Positions 27,289-37,185 of a stretch of DNA of 64,000 nt are shown one piece after another. Both the position numbers and the translations under genes were made by a program. Position 1 is the stretch's first letter; every line of letters starts with the position of its first letter. The notes beneath the pieces were generated by a model, which saw only the letters and a program-made list of their open reading frames with translations, searched no databases and was not told where the DNA came from. The stretch is from an uncultured Bacteroidales bacterium (GTDB lineage: Bacteria > Bacteroidota > Bacteroidia > Bacteroidales > UBA932): positions 26,343-90,342 of the forward strand of contig CASEOO010000021.1 of the NCBI GenBank assembly GCA_949289565.1, written 5' to 3'.

Positions 27289-28983
27289 CTACCATCCTGG
27301 ATTCTGCGGAGCCAGATTAGCGTTCTTGAACAGCTCCGACTGTGGCACCGGATAGAGGTTCATCCTGTCATTCCAGGTCCTGGTTTCATACAGGAAGCGT
27401 CTGTAAGAATAATTGCTTCCTGATTCCTGGGTGATTTCCACGCCGTATATGTCAGTCTGGGTCTCTTCACCTATCATCCATCTGCGGACATCCCAGAAAC
27501 GGTGGTCCTCGAAAGCGAATTCGACCCTCCACTCATTCCGAAGAGCCTCGATGAATTCTTCTTTTCCGGTGACAGCCACAGCAGGCATGCCGGCATTGGC
27601 CCTCACCTGGTTCAAAGCCCATGAAGCTGAATAAGGGAAGTCTGCATCTGTATAATCAGGGCCGCCGAAAGCTTCTATCATGGATTCTGCATATGCAAGC
27701 ATTGTCTCGGCATAGCGGTATATTATCCAGTGATGCTTGTTTGACACAGGCGACTCGGGGTCGAAACTCGTGGTTTCCTGAACATATTTGCGCAGGAAAT
27801 ATCCTGTCGGAGACCCGCCTTCAGACACGGCCATATCATCTCTGCCGCCTTTATAAAGGGCTATGACAGAACCTTTGAACGAATCACCGTTGCACAAGAC
27901 CGTCCTCGCAAAGCGCGGGTCGCGGTTCAGATACGGACGTGCAGGGTTGAACGCAGGGTCGTCGCTCACCCATCCTGAAGCCTCCAGCGTGACAGGATAT
28001 CCATTCACTGTCTGGAAAGCGTCCACGAGGTTCTGCGTCGGATAAGTGCCCATGACAGCATTGGAACCGTATTTCATGCCTTCGGTAAAACGGATAGGGA
28101 AATTGTACAGTTCAAACGTAGTGGAGACATCGTTCTGACGGGCAAGCACCACTTCCGGAGACAGAGGATTGTTGCACTTGTCTGCCGGGTCCAGCGAATA
28201 CAGCCCGGTCTCGATTATATCCAGGGCGGCCTCGGCCGACCTCTTCCATTTCGCCACATCCATTGAAGGATTATGCAGCCTGCTGGCCGCATAGAGAAGG
28301 GCCTTTGATTTCAGCGCCATAGCGAAACCGCGCGTAATCCTGCCTGTCTCGCTGTTCGCCACTCCGGCATATGAATCCGGAAGCTCCGGAGCGCAAGCGT
28401 CGCATTCGGAAACGATATATTCCACCACATCTTCGAAAGACGTTTTAGAAATGCTGTTTGCTTCCTCTATATCCAGCTTCGTCAGAGGCATCGCTATGTC
28501 GCCATACCTTTTGGCAAGCTCGAAGAAGAAAAACGCCCTCAGCACCCTGGCTTCATACGGGAAATACTGCATCTGGTCGAGCCAGTTCTGATAGTCAGGG
28601 TCTTTCTCGAAACGGGAAAAATCCGTTTCAGCGAAAGACTGCATGAATTCATTGGCCGCCCTGATGCCGTAATACAGGCTCCAGGCATCGTCCACAGTAT
28701 TCAGCGCAGACCAGCTGCCGTTGTTCATGTACTGTACTGATCCTCCGGTATCTCCGAACTCCGCATCGTCGCTGGCGCAGTCACGCATCGCCCCGCCTAT
28801 CGCCCCGAAATCCTGAGGGATATAGGAATAGACATGCGTCAGCATCTGCTTGGTCTCATCAAAATAGGAGTATACTCCGTCATAGTCCCGCAGGCCGTTC
28901 GTCTCGTCGAATTCGAGATAGCCGCAGGAAACGGCAGAGACAGCCGCCAGAAACACCGATATTGTCTTGAAAATAGTCTTCAT
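27289..28983 (-). CDS. SusD-like (RagB) outer-membrane glycan-binding lipoprotein 1
   Basis: The 564-residue SusD/RagB protein starts with a lipoprotein signal (lipobox SAVSC, Cys20). It has the alpha-helical TPR-like core (YYGIRAANEFMQSF, YFPYEARVLRAFFFFELAKRYGDIAM) and the usual C-terminal motifs (EFIEALRNEWRVEFAFEDHRFWDVRRW..IGE, NLYPVPQSEL and the ending NPGW). SusD proteins form the lid on a SusC transporter and capture oligosaccharides at the surface. The SusC1 gene ends 13 bp upstream, so this is its partner. Confidence 0.93.
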   Translation of the reverse strand: MKTIFKTISVFLAAVSAVSCGYLEFDETNGLRDYDGVYSYFDETKQMLTHVYSYIPQDFGAIGGAMRDCASDDAEFGDTGGSVQYMNNGSWSALNTVDDAWSLYYGIRAANEFMQSFAETDFSRFEKDPDYQNWLDQMQYFPYEARVLRAFFFFELAKRYGDIAMPLTKLDIEEANSISKTSFEDVVEYIVSECDACAPELPDSYAGVANSETGRITRGFAMALKSKALLYAASRLHNPSMDVAKWKRSAEAALDIIETGLYSLDPADKCNNPLSPEVVLARQNDVSTTFELYNFPIRFTEGMKYGSNAVMGTYPTQNLVDAFQTVNGYPVTLEASGWVSDDPAFNPARPYLNRDPRFARTVLCNGDSFKGSVIALYKGGRDDMAVSEGGSPTGYFLRKYVQETTSFDPESPVSNKHHWIIYRYAETMLAYAESMIEAFGGPDYTDADFPYSASWALNQVRANAGMPAVAVTGKEEFIEALRNEWRVEFAFEDHRFWDVRRWMIGEETQTDIYGVEITQESGSNYSYRRFLYETRTWNDRMNLYPVPQSELFKNANLAPQNPGW

Positions 28984-28996
28984 ATTATCTCTACCG

Positions 28997-31771
28997 TTAA
29001 AAGTTGAACTTGAGTCCCACGTAGTACGATCTCAGAGCCGGGTAAGCCCTGCCAAGCTGCTCCGGATCGAACATTTTCAGATTGTCTATACTGAAAAGAT
29101 TGGTTCCCTGTACATACACCTGCATGTCCGCAAATTTTATCATGCTCTTCGGGAATGTATAGGCCAATGTCAGGTTCCTCAGCTTCAGGAACGAGCCGTC
29201 CCTGAGCCAGAGCGAATTGTTCTGATAGTTGTTCTCATTGTCCAGCGTGGTCAGGCGCGGAAGCGTTGCTGAGCCTGAAGTATCCGGAGTCCATGGAGTC
29301 TCATGGTCCAGCAATGTCTGGGAGATAGTGGTGTTGGATATCAACGGAGTGTAAAGAGATGAATTCAGGACATTTACAGTCACGCCTGTCATCCCCTGGA
29401 AATCAGCTGATATCTCAAAACCTTTCCAGCCGAAATTCACGCCGAAGCCGAAATACAGAGCCGGCACTGTGGAATGGTACATCTTGACGTAGTCATATTC
29501 ATCGATGACATTGTCCCCGTTCTGGTCCTTGTATTTCAAATCTCCGGGACGCACCTGAGAGAATGTCTGGACGGGACTGTTGTTTATCTCCATCTGATTC
29601 CGGAATATGCCGACGACTTCCAGCCCGTAGCATTGTCCGACAGGATTTCCCTTGTGATAGAGGTAATCATACGGCTGGTAAGCCTGATTGTCGTTCACAA
29701 CCTCTGTGGAGAGGAAGGCTCCGTTCGCGTAAACTCCATAAGAGAAATCATTTATCTTGTCCTTCCAGGACAATGAGGCATCCACTCCACGGTATTTGTA
29801 AATGCCTGCACACTGCTGGGCTACATCGATGCCGATGACACCGGAAACATTCGTGGAAGCCACAAGGATATTGCTCCTTTCTTCGAAAAATCCTTCGGCG
29901 TACAGGTTCAGCCTGTTCCCGAAAGCCCTGAACTCTGTTCCGAAAGTCACCTTTCTGAGCTTCTCAGGCTGCAAGTCTTCCACCGGAAGAGTGCTTTCCT
30001 TCATTCCGTAGAAAAGACTGGCATTGTCAGTGAAATAATATGAATTTCCGCCAATATACGACTGCCTGAACAGGTCGTGGGAAAGGTTCCCGTCCCATCC
30101 GGAGCGTCCGCATGACGCGAATACCTTGAGCAGGTCTATCCATCGCGCGCTCTTCATGAAATCCTCTCCTGAAATGATCCATGCGGCATTCACAGCCGGA
30201 TAGTACCTCATGGCATTCCCTGGTTCAAGATATGCAGAACCGGACCAGTTGGAGACAATGCTTGCGGAATACCTGTCATCATAGGTATAGGATGCGGTGA
30301 GCATAGCGGACAGCCATTTATTGGAGACATTCTGGCCGTTCGCCACGTATGACTGCATATCGTATATCGCGGCTGCGGAAACGGCGTGCTTGCCGAATGC
30401 GCGGGCATAGTCTATTTTTGCCTGGAAATCCATCCTCATATCGATGGAGTAGAAACCGTTTGAATGTCCGAGAGCACGGGAATTGGTGCCGACTGTCTCC
30501 GGAGATGTGATGACAGTGCCGTCTTCCGACATGGAGACATTAGAGTCTTCGTAAGCGAAATTCTTGCTGGTTTCATCAAACATTCTGCCGGTGTTTTCAA
30601 AAGATATCAGGAGTTCCGCCCCGAGTCCTTCAGTCAGGACATCAAGATCCTGCCTCAGGGACATATTAGCCACGACTGTGCCGGTGGTGAAGCGGTAGTT
30701 TCCTGTATCTGCAAGCTGGGCAACATGGTTCAGTGAAGTATAAATGTCCGTACCTCCGTATACTCCGTCATACTGTCTTATCGGGAAGGCGGCAGATGGT
30801 ATTGCATAGAGATTGCTGATGACATTGGATGTGCCTCTGGCCCTGTTGTACTCGCCCAGTTTTCCCATGATGCCGAGTTTCAGATGCGTGGTGCGGGTCA
30901 CTTCCACATCGAAGTTCGACCTGATGCTCAGGCGTACGTCGGACGGCATGGTGGAATACCTTGAATCCGTGTTGAGATTTCTGAAAAGCCCGATATCATA
31001 CATGTAGTCCACTACAGAATAATAGCGGAATCTTTCTGTGCCGCCTTCAAATGTAAGTCCCAGGCGATAGTTCGATGTATAGTCCTTGTAGACTTCATTC
31101 CACCAGTCCACATCAGGATACTCTGTCGGATACTGACCTGTACGGAAAGCCTCCAGCTCGTAATCATTGTATTTCGGGGAAAGTCCGTCGAGGACCAATG
31201 CCTGATTCAGGGACGAAGCGTAAGTATAGGCATCAGCGAATTCCGGTGAACGGAACTGGGAATTGATGCCGTACTGGAAATCAGCGCCTACGCGCAGTTT
31301 GCCGGGAGTGGCTCTGCGGGTGGTGACCAGGACCACTCCGTTGCCTCCGCGAATTCCGTACATTGCCGCGGCAGCGGCATCAGTAAGCACTGCCACAGAT
31401 TCGATTTCAGTGGCGGTAATGTCTCTCAGGCTTCCTCTCGGGAAACCGTCCACAAGGATGAGCGGAGTCCTTCCGTGAATGGACAGGGAAGAAAGGTTGT
31501 CATATGTAGTCCCTGACCCCTGGTAGACGTTCAGCCCGGCGATCTGCCCATAGAGGGCCTTGGCCGCATCTATATTAGGGGCTTTCTCGAAAACGTCGCG
31601 TCCGGCACCGCGGTGCACGAAAGCGCTGCTCCGGTCCAGGACTTCGATGCCATAGCCGAGACTGATGGTATCCAGGCCACTCTCTATAGCCAAAGTGTCC
31701 CTCTGGCCGGCAAAGGACGAGACCGCCGCGGTGAATGATATAAGTGTGATATAGATTTTTTTCATATTCAT
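28997..31771 (-). CDS. SusC-like TonB-dependent transporter 1 (short N-terminus)
   Basis: The 924-residue outer-membrane protein has a signal peptide, then a plug domain (AAKALYGQIAGLNVYQGSG, IHGRTPLILVDGFPRG, DAAAAAMYGIRGGNGVVLVTT) and a 22-strand-type barrel ending LRSYYVGLKFNF. Unlike most SusC proteins it lacks the carboxypeptidase-like domain before the plug, and it has no STN domain. It should import oligosaccharides with TonB energy together with SusD1. It lies 18 bp after the SusD2 stop, so both SusC/D pairs form one operon. An alternative ATG at 31765 is two codons in. Confidence 0.92.
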   Translation of the reverse strand: MNMKKIYITLISFTAAVSSFAGQRDTLAIESGLDTISLGYGIEVLDRSSAFVHRGAGRDVFEKAPNIDAAKALYGQIAGLNVYQGSGTTYDNLSSLSIHGRTPLILVDGFPRGSLRDITATEIESVAVLTDAAAAAMYGIRGGNGVVLVTTRRATPGKLRVGADFQYGINSQFRSPEFADAYTYASSLNQALVLDGLSPKYNDYELEAFRTGQYPTEYPDVDWWNEVYKDYTSNYRLGLTFEGGTERFRYYSVVDYMYDIGLFRNLNTDSRYSTMPSDVRLSIRSNFDVEVTRTTHLKLGIMGKLGEYNRARGTSNVISNLYAIPSAAFPIRQYDGVYGGTDIYTSLNHVAQLADTGNYRFTTGTVVANMSLRQDLDVLTEGLGAELLISFENTGRMFDETSKNFAYEDSNVSMSEDGTVITSPETVGTNSRALGHSNGFYSIDMRMDFQAKIDYARAFGKHAVSAAAIYDMQSYVANGQNVSNKWLSAMLTASYTYDDRYSASIVSNWSGSAYLEPGNAMRYYPAVNAAWIISGEDFMKSARWIDLLKVFASCGRSGWDGNLSHDLFRQSYIGGNSYYFTDNASLFYGMKESTLPVEDLQPEKLRKVTFGTEFRAFGNRLNLYAEGFFEERSNILVASTNVSGVIGIDVAQQCAGIYKYRGVDASLSWKDKINDFSYGVYANGAFLSTEVVNDNQAYQPYDYLYHKGNPVGQCYGLEVVGIFRNQMEINNSPVQTFSQVRPGDLKYKDQNGDNVIDEYDYVKMYHSTVPALYFGFGVNFGWKGFEISADFQGMTGVTVNVLNSSLYTPLISNTTISQTLLDHETPWTPDTSGSATLPRLTTLDNENNYQNNSLWLRDGSFLKLRNLTLAYTFPKSMIKFADMQVYVQGTNLFSIDNLKMFDPEQLGRAYPALRSYYVGLKFNF

Positions 31772-31789
31772 GTTTGTCTAATGTTCTGT

Positions 31790-33583
31790 CTACCAGCCCG
31801 GATTCTGGACTATGCCATAGCCCTTGTCCACTTCTGTCTGCGGGAATGCGGCCAGATACCATTTGGTATCCCAGTTAACCGCCCAGTTTCTGGTGGCGAG
31901 TTCTGTTACCTTGAAGGTGAAAGACTCTGGATCGGTAAGTGTTCCGCCCACTCCTGTGGGCTGCAGTCCGTAGAGTTTTTTCGTAAAATCCTGATAGCGT
32001 CCCCATCTGACGAGGTCGAACCACCTTACTTCCTCATACCCGAGCTCAAGCGCGCGTTCTTTTATAATTGCCTCCCGGAATTCCTCCTGAGACAGTCCCT
32101 GCGGTATTTCCGGCATCCCCACTCGCGCCCTGACATCATTGATCATCTTGTATGCATCGGCATCAGGCCCTCCATTGTATTCGTTGATCGCTTCCGCATA
32201 GCTCAGCATCACTTCAGGCAGCCTGAGGTAAGGCCACTGTATAGGCTTGCCGGCCCGGTCGCTGTCTTGGTTGAGGACGAATTTCATCTGCAGGAATCCT
32301 GTGCCTACAGTATAATTCGGATGGTTCGTGTATACTGGAGCTACAGAACCGTCTCTCCATTTATCTCCTGGCACGGCGCATGTTTCATAAAGCCTCGGTT
32401 CACGAGTAGGCGTGCCGTCCGCTTCGAAGAAAGGCTGGCGGGGTGGATTCTCCCAGTCGAAATTCTCGTCGAAGTCTGTACCGTCATCCCAAGCAAACAT
32501 GTTCACATAGTTCAGAGTCGGCCCTGAATAACGGACTTCTGTCAGGAACTGCTCCAGGCAGGAAACGTCATATCCTCTCCGTGTAGAAATGAGGACTTCC
32601 GTACCTCCGCGGTCATAATAGGCTGACCGGAATGCGGCCCTGTAGCCTTGGTGAGTCTTCTCCGCGGCCTGAGTCAGCTGGTATTTTCCGTTGGCATTCA
32701 GTTCATCGAAAAACTCTTTTCCCGCATCCATGGCTCTTTTCCACCTTTCCGCATCATAGTTTCCATAGCAGGTATAAGCATCTGCCTGGGGATGCCATGG
32801 TGCCGCAGAGTTGAAAGTAGGGCTTGCCGCCCAGAGAAGTATGCGGAGCTTCAGTCCCAGCGCCCCGGCTTTCGTCATCCTGCCGTTTTCCGTCCCGTCA
32901 TTCTTCCAGTTCAGATACGGGGAGGCTTCATCAAGGAGCTGTACGATATAGTCTACTGTTTCCGCGAATGTGGCACGCGGAAAATACATCTCTTCATTCG
33001 GCTCAACGGAATGTTTGATGAGAGGGACTCCGCCCATATATCTGAGGAGTTCAGAATAGGCTATAGCTATGACCATCTTGGCCTCTGAGACTTTCCGCCG
33101 TCTGTCCATGGATGAAAGATCCGGAATCCGTTCTGCATTCTCGATGTATATCCATGCATAACGTATTGCGCGGTATTCATTTTCCTCTCCGAATCTGTAC
33201 GCTTCAGTTCCGCGATAGTCTGAGCCGATATTGCTTCCATATGTGCCATTGTAGTAGAGGTTGACCGGGCCGTCGCTCGGATTGTTCCTGCGGCTGTAAT
33301 TCAGGTCAGATATGGACTCCAGTACGTTGATGCCGAGTTTGTCGTATTCCTTGCCGTCATAACGGTTCTTCAGATACACCGGCAGGCCATAAGGCAGATA
33401 AGAGTATGCCTTGACAAGCACTTTCTCTGCGTTGACGGCAGAGCTGAACAGTGTGTCCAGTGTCGCCCCGGAGCTTTCCGGATGCTCTCCAAGAAAAGCA
33501 TCTCCGAAGCGCAGGTCATAGCACGAAACCTGCAGCAGCATGACAGCCGCCAAAGCTGTGATTATAGATAAGTAGTGTTTCAT
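31790..33583 (-). CDS. SusD-like (RagB) outer-membrane glycan-binding lipoprotein 2
   Basis: The 597-residue SusD/RagB protein has a lipoprotein signal (LLQVSC, Cys21). Family features include AYSYLPYGLPVY, YIENAERIPDLSSMDRR, VIAIAYSELLRYMGGVPL, the C-terminal AIIKERALELGYEEVRWFDLVRWGRY, and the ending GYGIVQNPGW. It is the partner of the STN-bearing SusC2, which ends 9 bp upstream. The two SusD proteins are not close copies, so the pairs probably bind different parts or sizes of the substrate. Confidence 0.93.
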   Translation of the reverse strand: MKHYLSIITALAAVMLLQVSCYDLRFGDAFLGEHPESSGATLDTLFSSAVNAEKVLVKAYSYLPYGLPVYLKNRYDGKEYDKLGINVLESISDLNYSRRNNPSDGPVNLYYNGTYGSNIGSDYRGTEAYRFGEENEYRAIRYAWIYIENAERIPDLSSMDRRRKVSEAKMVIAIAYSELLRYMGGVPLIKHSVEPNEEMYFPRATFAETVDYIVQLLDEASPYLNWKNDGTENGRMTKAGALGLKLRILLWAASPTFNSAAPWHPQADAYTCYGNYDAERWKRAMDAGKEFFDELNANGKYQLTQAAEKTHQGYRAAFRSAYYDRGGTEVLISTRRGYDVSCLEQFLTEVRYSGPTLNYVNMFAWDDGTDFDENFDWENPPRQPFFEADGTPTREPRLYETCAVPGDKWRDGSVAPVYTNHPNYTVGTGFLQMKFVLNQDSDRAGKPIQWPYLRLPEVMLSYAEAINEYNGGPDADAYKMINDVRARVGMPEIPQGLSQEEFREAIIKERALELGYEEVRWFDLVRWGRYQDFTKKLYGLQPTGVGGTLTDPESFTFKVTELATRNWAVNWDTKWYLAAFPQTEVDKGYGIVQNPGW

Positions 33584-33592
33584 TGTGACTTT

Positions 33593-36500
33593 TTAGAATG
33601 TTAGGTTCAGCCCGAGGCTGTATATCTTGACGAGAGGATAGGCTCCGTTCCTGTCAGTGAGAGACTCTGGATCGATAAAGTCGAGGCCAGTGAATGTAAG
33701 CAGGTTATATCCTGAGAAAGAGACATTCAGAGACTTGACGCCTACGGCTTTCAGCCAGCCTTTTCCAGGAAAGGTATAGCCGAAAGTGACTGTTTTCAGA
33801 CGGAGATATGAAGCGTCTCTGAGCCATAGAGTCGACGGCTCTGAATTCCAGACTTCGGAAGTCTCCGCCGCACGCGGCAAGGTGCCGTCCTGATGCTCCA
33901 CTGTCCAGCCGTCCTCGTAGAAATATTTAAGGAGTCCGCGGCCTCCGGCATTAGTGTACGGGATTCTGTATTCGAGGTCCATGAGCTTGTTCACGTTCGT
34001 GGCGCCTGTCCACTGCATGGAGAAATTGAACCCTTTGAAATTGAATCCTGCATTCAGGCCGAATACATACTCAGGTATAGTGGAGTAACCTGTGACCATC
34101 TTGTCATCGCCGTCGACTACATGGTCGCCGCTGATGTCTTCATACATCGCATCGCCAGGATAAACTTTCGATGACGGCTGAGGCAATGCCGGGTCGAGAA
34201 CCAGTTCCCCGTCAGGCCCCTCTATGAAATCGCTGTACTGGTACAGGCGGACGAATTTATACAGGCCGGTATATCTGCCTACAGAGCCTCCGGTCTGGTT
34301 CTGCCATGGGAATTCGCTTTCGACTTCATCCATATAGATGATCTTGTTCCTGGCGAAAGACACATTGGCTGTGGCATAGTACTCGAAACCGCCTTTGGTC
34401 TTGTCGCTCCATCCCAGAGATACTTCATAACCATGATTGTTCACCTCTCCGATGTTCAGCGACGGGAGGGTAAAAGCTATGATTGACGGAGTGTTGTTCG
34501 GTTTCAGGAGTATTCCGGAACGGTGCTCGAAGAAGAGGTCGAAATTCAGGGAAAGCCTGCTTCTGAGGAATTCTGCATCGATTCCGTAGTTCTGCTTCAC
34601 AGCCGTTTCCCAAGTGACGCCGTCATTTCCTGCCACTCCTTCCCCGTAAGCTTCAGTCAAATTCGGATTCGTCTCGCCGAAACTGTATCCTCCATTGGAC
34701 ACCCATACCGTAGGCATGTACATGAAACGTGTAGTCCCCAGGTCATTGCCGACCTTTCCTATGGAGGCACGGAGTTTCAGGTAGCTGATGAAATTCTGCG
34801 TGTCCATGAACGGCTCTTCGCTGATGACCCAGCCGACAGAGCCGGACGGGAACGCGCCATAACGGGTCTTTCCCGGTGCGAAGTTCTCAGAACCGTTGTA
34901 TCCGATGCTGAAGTCAGCGAGATATTTCCCTTTGTAGTTATATGTGGCCCTGCCTACAAAGCCCACATAGCTGTGAGGAATATACTGGTAAGTGCTTGAC
35001 TCGCCTGTGCTGTATTTCGGATAATAGTCGCGTGACTGGTTGTAGAGGAACATGGCTGAGACCTTGTGCTGTCCTTTCGGGCCGAATGCCCTGTCCCAGT
35101 TCAGCTTGCCTTCGATGTACCAGTTTCTGTCGCGGCCGTTCTCCTCCTCGTATCTCAGGACATCGTCCTTGCTTTCAGGGACCAGCACTATAGTCTTGTC
35201 ATAGTCCGGGTCAGTCATTGGCTTGGAGGGATCATCGTAGAATGAAGCATAATATATCCTGTTGTACTCGTTCGACCAGGAATGCCTTTTCTTGTGAGTG
35301 TTGAAACTGTTGTCATATGCTCCTTTGAGAGTAAGTGAAAGGCCGTCGGTAATGAAATCCAGACGCTGGTTGATCTCGACATCGATGTTCAGCGTAGTGT
35401 TGTAATATTGTTCATAACCATAGCCGAAAAAAGTGAAATATCCATCTCTGTTCAGCTCTATTCCAGTCGGAACAGATTCTGCCGGAACGAGAGTTCTCTT
35501 GCCGTCTATCAGGCCGGGGCTCACCAGAGGGACAGTCCAGATAGTGACTGCATTCCACTCCGAGCCGTCTGTCTTGACTGAAAGCGGGGCCTGCTGCTTG
35601 CCGACATAGCCTCCGATATTGAACTTCATGGTTGTGCTCGGCGAGAGGCTGAAATCGAGGTTTGCGCGGTAGTTATAACGATTGTAGTTGTAATTGTTGT
35701 TGTACGGGATGCTTTCAACCTGCTTCAGCACGCCGTTCTGGTACAGATAGCCCATCGACACGAAATAGCGGGCGTTCTTGCCGCCTCCGGAGATATTGAT
35801 ATTGTTCTTCGTCTGGACGAAGACATCATTGAACACCTCTTTTCTCCAGTTCTTGTTCGGATAGAAAAGAGGGTCAGAACCGGTCCTGTACGCCTCTATG
35901 GCATAGTCAGTAAAATATTTTCTGGCGTCGGTCTCCCCGTCATTCTGCATTTTCATGTTCCAGTAACGGGCATATTCATAGCTGCCGACCTGCTCCACCA
36001 TGGTGGAAGGCTGCTGGAGACCTGTATTCGTGCTCACTGAAATGGAGGGCCTTCCTTCCTGGCCTCTCTTGGTGGTGATGAGGATGACTCCGTTCGCTCC
36101 CCTGACACCGAAGACAGCCGTAGAAGCCGCATCCTTAAGTATGGAGAAATTTTCTATTTCATTAGGGTCTATCTGGGAAAAGTCACGCTCCACGCCATCG
36201 ACCAGAACGAGAGGTTTCGAAGCTGAACTGCTGAGCGACCCGACTCCTCGAATGTAAATGTCAGCGGCATCTTCTCCAGGCTGTCCCGTAGTCTGGACAG
36301 TAGCCACGCCCGGGACCGAGCCTGCCAGCACATTCGTGATACTTGATACCGGAGGCTTGATGAGTTCTTTCGTATCCACTACGGCCAGAGAACCGGTAAT
36401 GGTAGCCTTGGTCTGTGTACCATAGCCTATGACCACCACTTCATCCAGCCTCTGCATATCGTCTTCCATGGTGACATTCCGTATTTCAGCGGAAGAAGCA

Positions 36501-37058
36501 GGGAGCTCCACATCCCTGAAGCCGAGGCAGGAAAACACAAGCACGGCATCAGCGCTGGCGATTTTCAGCGACCAGTTTCCGTCCAGGTCCGTAGTGACGC
36601 CGTTCCTGGTGCCCTTTTCAAGAATGAAAGCTCCCACTATGGGGTTTCCATATGAATCCTTCACCTGTCCGCCTGCAACATTTCCGGCTTGTTTTGCCGT
36701 CGAAGTCTCATTTTCGGTTTCAGTTTCAGGTTTCTGCCAGATCATCACCTGTCTGTTCCGTACAGAATAGTCTGCATCCGGACCGAGAATCAAGTCCAGC
36801 ACAGTGTTCAAGCTGACTTCCGTCAATGACACTGTCACTTTCCGGTTCAGATCCATCGCATCATTCCTGAAGACGAAACGGTATCCGTATTCGTCTTCAA
36901 TCTGTTCCAGGACTTCGCCCAAAGGCTTGTCCTGGACCTGCAGGGTTATACTGTTCCCCCCCCCCCTGTGCAAAAACCAGGGTCGAAGGCAGCAGCATGA
37001 CCGCAGCCAAAATCCACATTGCAAGTCTTCGCCTGCAATTCAAATGTTCATTGATCAT
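33593..37058 (-). pseudogene. SusC-like TonB-dependent transporter 2 with STN domain; signal peptide out of frame at a G11 tract
   Basis: The mature part (from NSITLQVQDKPLGEVLEQI) has an STN domain, a carboxypeptidase-like domain (GQVKDSYGNPIVGAFI), a plug (VVVIGYGTQ, VRGANGVILITTKRG) and a barrel ending VKIYSLGLNLTF, so it is complete. The natural start is the ATG at 37058: it encodes MINEHLNCRRRLAMW followed by ILAAVMLLPSTLVFAQ, a good signal peptide. That frame enters 11 G residues (minus strand, 36966-36956) and stops about 20 codons later. With 10 or 13 Gs the signal peptide would join the STN domain as FAQGGGNSITL. The only start for the mature frame as given is a TTG at 37024 encoding a Cys/Arg-rich peptide. 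Either a phase-OFF state or a sequencing error. Confidence 0.85.
36956..36966 (-). repeat. Homopolymer tract G11 inside SusC2 (candidate phase-variation tract)
   Basis: Eleven consecutive C residues on the plus strand (G on the coding strand) directly follow the signal-peptide codons FAQ. Tract length sets the frame between signal peptide and mature SusC2: 11 is out of frame, 10 or 13 in frame. Confidence 0.85.
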
Positions 37059-37090
37059 ATATGGTTAATAAATTAGTGTCTTTCAAGAGG

Positions 37091-37142
37091 GGCTCAAAAA
37101 GGCATTTTCTGCGTTATACTTGGAATTTGACTTTTTGAAGCC
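37091..37142 (-). other. Imperfect inverted repeat between fecR and SusC2
   Basis: GGCTCAAAAAG (37091-37101) pairs with CTTTTTGAAGCC (37131-37142) with one bulged base around a 29-nt loop. It lies in the 127-bp gap between the fecR stop and the SusC2 start. No clear T run follows in either direction, so its role is open. Confidence 0.35.
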
Positions 37143-37185
37143 GTTCCTCATTAATCATATGGTTTTAAAAACAAGCCGGCATCAG

